NCBI GenBank assembly: GCA_944354085.1
Contig: CALVPW010000050.1
Coordinates: forward strand, 1 to 10,131
Reading direction: 5' to 3'
From: an uncultured Clostridia bacterium
Lineage (GTDB): Bacteria; Bacillota; Clostridia; Christensenellales; Borkfalkiaceae
Length of the DNA: 10,131 nt
The position numbers and the translations under genes are program-made. This document shows, piece after piece, positions 6,521-10,131 of this stretch (position 1 is the stretch's first letter; every line of letters starts with the position of its first letter). The notes under the pieces are model-generated. The model searched no databases. It saw nothing but the letters and a program-made list of their open reading frames with translations, and was not told where the DNA came from.

Positions 6521-7120
6521 ATGAAGATCGCGGTAGACATCGACGATACGCTGAATATTTTGGATCGGGTGCGGTATGCGGGCGAGTATATCCGCCGCGA
6601 AGGGCTGCCCTTCAAACTCAAAGATCCCGATGCGAACGCCTTTGTCGACGTGTTCGACTGGACGATGGACGACGTTTTGAAATTCGTGCACGAAGGGGGC
6701 GGCATCACGGCGTTCACCGACGCGCCCGTGCGCAAGGGCGCACGCGAGGCGCTCACGCGCTGGAAGGAAGAGGGGCACACGGTGATCGTCCTCACCTCCC
6801 GCCTGCCCGCGTGGTTCTCCAATCCCGAAAAGATCAGCCGTGACTGGCTGGAAAAGCGGCGCATCCCCTACGACGAACTCGTCGCCGACTGTCAGGACAA
6901 GGGGGAATATTGCGCAGCGCACGCGATCGACGTGCTCATCGACGACCGCCTCGAACACTGCCTCGGCGCGCAGGAGAAGGGGGTGCACGCCGTGCTCGCC
7001 GTGAGCAAGGCGACGCTCCCGCGCGCACGCGAGGTGCGCTACGGCGGCGCGAACTGGAAGCAGATCGATATGGCGGTGCGGCACATCGCCGCGCTCGCGG
7101 CGCGCAGGGACGCGCTATGA
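6521..7120 (+). CDS. HAD-superfamily 5'-nucleotidase-like hydrolase (NT5C-type)
   Basis: Probable phosphatase, likely acting on (deoxy)nucleoside monophosphates; the substrate is inferred from family resemblance. The 199 residues start with MKIAVDIDDTL, the HAD motif I, with nucleophile D6 and acid/base D8. Motif II is VLTSR with T92/S93. A lysine candidate for motif III is K127 (CQDKGEYC). Motif IV is LIDDR, with D141 and D142 as magnesium ligands. Overall layout and the NWKQI near the C-terminus resemble the NT5C/YqfW-like deoxyribonucleotidase family. The frame stays open upstream to an ATG at 6452, but ATG 6521 is chosen. AGGAGG (6510-6515) lies five bases before it, and the extra 23 residues lack any HAD character. 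The stop overlaps the Nudix start as ATGA. An alternative is a HAD phosphatase with another small substrate. Confidence 0.85.
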   Translation: MKIAVDIDDTLNILDRVRYAGEYIRREGLPFKLKDPDANAFVDVFDWTMDDVLKFVHEGGGITAFTDAPVRKGAREALTRWKEEGHTVIVLTSRLPAWFSNPEKISRDWLEKRRIPYDELVADCQDKGEYCAAHAIDVLIDDRLEHCLGAQEKGVHAVLAVSKATLPRAREVRYGGANWKQIDMAVRHIAALAARRDAL

Positions 7121-7590
7121 GCCGCGCCGAACGGACGGAGCTCACCGTCATGGTGATGGTGCAAAAAAAGGGGACGGACCTCGTCGTCGTGGAAAAGCGG
7201 CAAAAGGGCGCGTGGGACGGGCTTATCTTCCCGGGCGGACACGTGGAGCGCGGCGAGAGCTTTCTGCACGCCGCCCGCCGCGAGGCGGAGGAAGAGACGG
7301 GGCTTGCGGTCTCCCGCCTCGTCTGCTGCGGCGTGGTGCATTGGTCGCACAAGACGCGTGCGGAGCGATATCTGGCGGTTTTGTACCGTGCCGAGGGGGA
7401 AGGGGAGCTGCTCCCCGCCACCCGCGAGGGAGAAAATATGTGGATGCCGCTCGCCGATTTTATCGCCGCGGAGGGAAAGTCTCCCGCGATGGAGGAGTAC
7501 CTCTCCTGCTTTTTGGGGGAGGCGGGCGAGCTGTTTGCAGAATACGACGAAACGGGCACCGACGTGCTCATACGGCAGGAAGAGACATGA
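7117..7590 (+). CDS. Nudix hydrolase, 8-oxo-dGTPase (MutT/MutX)-like
   Basis: Hydrolyses a nucleoside diphosphate linked to another moiety. The closest resemblance by eye is to bacterial 8-oxo-dGTP diphosphatase-like Nudix proteins, but the substrate cannot be read from sequence. The 157 residues contain a complete Nudix box at 41-63 (G-x5-E-x7-REAEEETGL), with E47, R55, E56, E59 and E60 all present. It is preceded by WDGLIFPGG, typical of the fold. The start is set at ATG 7117, which shares ATGA with the stop of the nucleotidase gene. AGGGA at 7106-7110 is a suitable ribosome site. Longer readings of the frame run into the nucleotidase gene and are not credible. The gene ends in another ATGA overlap with uvrA, so all three are probably translationally coupled. 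A role in cleaning the nucleotide pool fits the repair context. Confidence 0.93.
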   Translation: MSRAERTELTVMVMVQKKGTDLVVVEKRQKGAWDGLIFPGGHVERGESFLHAARREAEEETGLAVSRLVCCGVVHWSHKTRAERYLAVLYRAEGEGELLPATREGENMWMPLADFIAAEGKSPAMEEYLSCFLGEAGELFAEYDETGTDVLIRQEET

Positions 7591-10131
7591 ATTTCGTCAA
7601 AGAGATCTTTATCAAGGGCGCAAAAGAGAACAATCTCAAAAATATCGACGTGCATATCCCGCGCGATACGCTCACCGTGTTCACGGGGCTTTCGGGTTCG
7701 GGCAAATCGACGCTCGCTTTCGATACCATCTTTGCCGAAGGGCAGCGGCGGTACATGGAGAGCCTCTCTTCGTACGCCCGTCAATTCCTCGGGATGATGG
7801 AAAAGCCCGACGTGGAGTGCATCGACGGGCTCTCGCCCGCCATCTCCATCGATCAGAAGACGACGTCGCACAACCCGCGTTCCACGGTGGGGACGGTCAC
7901 GGAGATCTACGACTATCTTCGCCTCCTCTTTGCGCGGGCGGGCACGCCGCACTGCCCGAACTGCGGCAGGGAGATCAGGCGGCAGACGGTGGACGAGATC
8001 GCCGACCGCGTGATGGAGCTGCCTGCGGGCAGCAAGATCATGGTGGAAGCCCCCGTCGTCCGTGGCAGGAAGGGCGAGTACGTCAAGGAGCTCGCATCCT
8101 ACCGCAAGAGCGGATACGTCCGCGTCAAGATCGACGGCATCGTCTACGATCTCGGCGAGGAGATCAAGCTGGATAAGAACGTCAAACACAACGTGAGCGT
8201 GGTCGTGGACCGTCTCGTCGTCAAAGAGGGCATCGTAAAGCGGCTCACGGAGAGCCTCGAAACGGCGCTGCATCTGGCGGACGGGCTCGTCGTCGTCGAG
8301 AACGCGGGCGAAGAGACGCTGTATTCCTCCCGCTATTCCTGTCCCGACTGCAATCTCTCCATCGAGGAGATCGAGCCCCGCCTCTTTTCCTTCAATACGC
8401 CGTGGGGCGCCTGCCCCGCGTGCACGGGGCTGGGCTTTCAGCAGGCGGTGGACGCCGACCTCATCTGCCCCGACCGCACCAAAACGCTGCGCGAGGGCGC
8501 CATCCGCATCAGCGGCTGGAACCTCGATTCTTCCGCCGTCACGCAAATGTATCTCGAAGGGCTCTCCCGCCGCTACGGCTTTTCGCTGGACGTGCCCGTC
8601 AAAGACCTGCCCCAAGAGGTTTTCGATCTTTTGATGTACGGCAACGGCGGCGAAAAGATCGATCTCGATTACCGCACGCGCACCTACCATTCGAGTTACA
8701 AGAGCGCGTGGGAGGGATTCGTCAACAATTTGCAGCGGCGGTACGACCAAACGAGTTCGGTGGGCGTCAAATGGGATATCGAGCGGTATATGCGCACGTC
8801 GGAGTGCCCCGTCTGCCGCGGGAAGCGCCTCAAAAAGGAGGCGCTCGCCGTCACGGTGGGCGGAAAGAACATCGCCGAGGTGTGCGAGATGCCCGTGCGC
8901 GATCTCGCCCTGTTTTTGGACGGGCTCTCGCTCACGCCCACGCAGCACGCGATCGCCGACCTCATCTTAAAGGAGATCAAGAGCCGCATCAACTTTCTCG
9001 TCAACGTGGGGCTGGACTATCTCACGCTCGCGCGGAGCGCGGCAACGCTCTCGGGCGGGGAGAGCCAGCGCATCCGCCTCGCCACGCAGATCGGCAGCGC
9101 GCTCTCGGGCGTGTTGTATATTTTGGACGAGCCCTCCATCGGGCTGCATCAGCGCGATAACGACAGACTGCTCGCCTCGCTGAAGGGGCTGCGCGATCTG
9201 GGGAACACGCTCATCGTCGTCGAACACGACGAGGATACCATGCGGGCGGCGGATTATATCGTGGATATCGGGCCGGGCGCGGGCGTGCACGGCGGCGAAG
9301 TCGTCGCCTGCGGCACCGTCGAAGATATCATGAACGAGCCGCGCTCCATCACGGGGGATTTCCTTGCGGGGCGGCGGAAGATCGAAGTCCCCGCCGTACG
9401 CAAAACGCCCGACGGGAGATGGTTTTGCGTGGAAAACTGCCGCCAGAACAATCTCAAAGGCATCACGGCGCGCGTCCCCGCGGGGCTCATGACGGTGGTC
9501 ACGGGCGTTTCGGGCAGCGGCAAGAGTTCGCTCGTCAACGAGATCATGCTGCCCATCCTTGCCGACCATCTGAACGGTTCCCGCCTGCCCACGGGCAAAA
9601 GCGGCGCTTTTTCGGGGCTGGAATATTTCGATAAGGTGATCGCCATCGACCAGTCGCCCATCGGCAGGACGCCGCGCTCCAATCCCGCCACCTATACGGG
9701 GGTGTTCACCGCCATCCGCGATCTGTTCGCCGCCACGCCCGACGCCAAGGCGATGGGCTTTAAGTCGGGGCGGTTCTCCTTCAACGTCGCGGGCGGCAGG
9801 TGCGAGAACTGCGCGGGCGACGGCATCATGAAGATCGAGATGCACTTTTTGCCCGACGTCTACGTCCCCTGCGAGGTGTGCGGCGGCAAGCGCTATAACC
9901 GCGAAACGCTCGAAGTCAAATATAAGGGCAAGTCGATCGCCGACGTGCTCGATATGACGGTGGAGGAGGCGTGCGCGTTTTTCCGCAATATCCCCTCCAT
10001 CTATAACAAACTCTCCACCCTGAACGAGGTGGGGCTGGGCTATATCAAGCTCGGGCAGAGCGCGACCACGCTCTCGGGCGGCGAGGCGCAGCGCGTCAAG
10101 CTCGCAACGGAGCTCGCCAAACGCTCCACGG
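7587..10131 (+). CDS. uvrA: UvrABC excinuclease subunit A (3' end cut by window)
   Basis: DNA-damage sensor ATPase of nucleotide excision repair; it finds lesions as a dimer and loads UvrB. The window holds 848 residues of a family usually near 940. The first Walker A is GLSGSGKST at 34-42. The first zinc site is C252-x2-C255 and C276-x2-C279. The first ABC signature LSGGE is at 488-492, and its Walker B Asp-Glu is at 514-515 (LDEPSIGLH). The second Walker A, GVSGSGKSS, is at 640-648. The zinc finger C739-x2-C742-x19-C762-x2-C765 is intact, and the second signature LSGGE is at 829-833. The second Walker B and the C-terminus lie beyond the window. ATG 7587 overlaps the Nudix stop (ATGA), with AGGAAGAG at 7577-7584 as ribosome site. 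No key residue is missing in the visible part. Confidence 0.98.
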   Translation, partial: MNFVKEIFIKGAKENNLKNIDVHIPRDTLTVFTGLSGSGKSTLAFDTIFAEGQRRYMESLSSYARQFLGMMEKPDVECIDGLSPAISIDQKTTSHNPRSTVGTVTEIYDYLRLLFARAGTPHCPNCGREIRRQTVDEIADRVMELPAGSKIMVEAPVVRGRKGEYVKELASYRKSGYVRVKIDGIVYDLGEEIKLDKNVKHNVSVVVDRLVVKEGIVKRLTESLETALHLADGLVVVENAGEETLYSSRYSCPDCNLSIEEIEPRLFSFNTPWGACPACTGLGFQQAVDADLICPDRTKTLREGAIRISGWNLDSSAVTQMYLEGLSRRYGFSLDVPVKDLPQEVFDLLMYGNGGEKIDLDYRTRTYHSSYKSAWEGFVNNLQRRYDQTSSVGVKWDIERYMRTSECPVCRGKRLKKEALAVTVGGKNIAEVCEMPVRDLALFLDGLSLTPTQHAIADLILKEIKSRINFLVNVGLDYLTLARSAATLSGGESQRIRLATQIGSALSGVLYILDEPSIGLHQRDNDRLLASLKGLRDLGNTLIVVEHDEDTMRAADYIVDIGPGAGVHGGEVVACGTVEDIMNEPRSITGDFLAGRRKIEVPAVRKTPDGRWFCVENCRQNNLKGITARVPAGLMTVVTGVSGSGKSSLVNEIMLPILADHLNGSRLPTGKSGAFSGLEYFDKVIAIDQSPIGRTPRSNPATYTGVFTAIRDLFAATPDAKAMGFKSGRFSFNVAGGRCENCAGDGIMKIEMHFLPDVYVPCEVCGGKRYNRETLEVKYKGKSIADVLDMTVEEACAFFRNIPSIYNKLSTLNEVGLGYIKLGQSATTLSGGEAQRVKLATELAKRST

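Noticed and set aside
6936..8948. A 670-residue minus-strand open frame opposite the nucleotidase, Nudix and uvrA genes
   Set aside because: Low-complexity composition and exact overlap with well-supported plus-strand genes mark it as a shadow frame.

Overview
The window is GC-rich chromosomal DNA with G/C-heavy third codon positions and clear AGGAGG-type ribosome binding sites. It looks like a housekeeping segment from a Clostridia-like member of the Bacillota. That placement is an inference from the single-chain glycyl-tRNA synthetase, strong Shine-Dalgarno sites, a CvpA-like membrane protein and uvrB followed by uvrA. No gene here fixes the taxon. I see no phage, transposon, CRISPR or rRNA/tRNA sequence.

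Layout. (1) Positions 1-1268, minus strand: glycyl-tRNA synthetase, missing its C-terminal end at the window edge. (2) 1269-1585: a 317-base divergent intergenic region. It holds a near-consensus promoter for the glycyl gene, an extended -10 promoter for the glutaminyl gene, a 27-base pure G/C tract and three inverted repeats. (3) 1586-3211, plus: glutaminyl-tRNA synthetase. (4) 3284-4357, plus: an eight-helix CvpA-like membrane protein of unknown function. (5) 4358-4454: a probable terminator, then a perfect 14-base palindrome just before the uvrB ribosome binding site. (6) 4455-10131, plus: uvrB, a HAD-family 5'-nucleotidase-like gene, a Nudix hydrolase and uvrA (cut by the window end).

The last block reads as a genome-maintenance operon. 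UvrB and UvrA are the damage-recognition partners of nucleotide excision repair. The two small genes between them belong to families that hydrolyse nucleotides, including damaged or surplus ones. The nucleotidase, Nudix and uvrA genes are joined by ATGA stop/start overlaps, which suggests translational coupling. The first half carries two aminoacyl-tRNA synthetases transcribed away from each other.

I do not see a wholly new system. The points most worth a second look are the nucleotidase-Nudix pair embedded between uvrB and uvrA, the palindrome in place of a recognisable LexA box before uvrB, the inverted repeats in the glyQS/glnS intergenic region, and a direct glutaminyl-tRNA synthetase in what appears to be a Gram-positive lineage. 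Several very long open frames antisense to these genes are explained by the GC-rich codon pattern and are rejected as genes.
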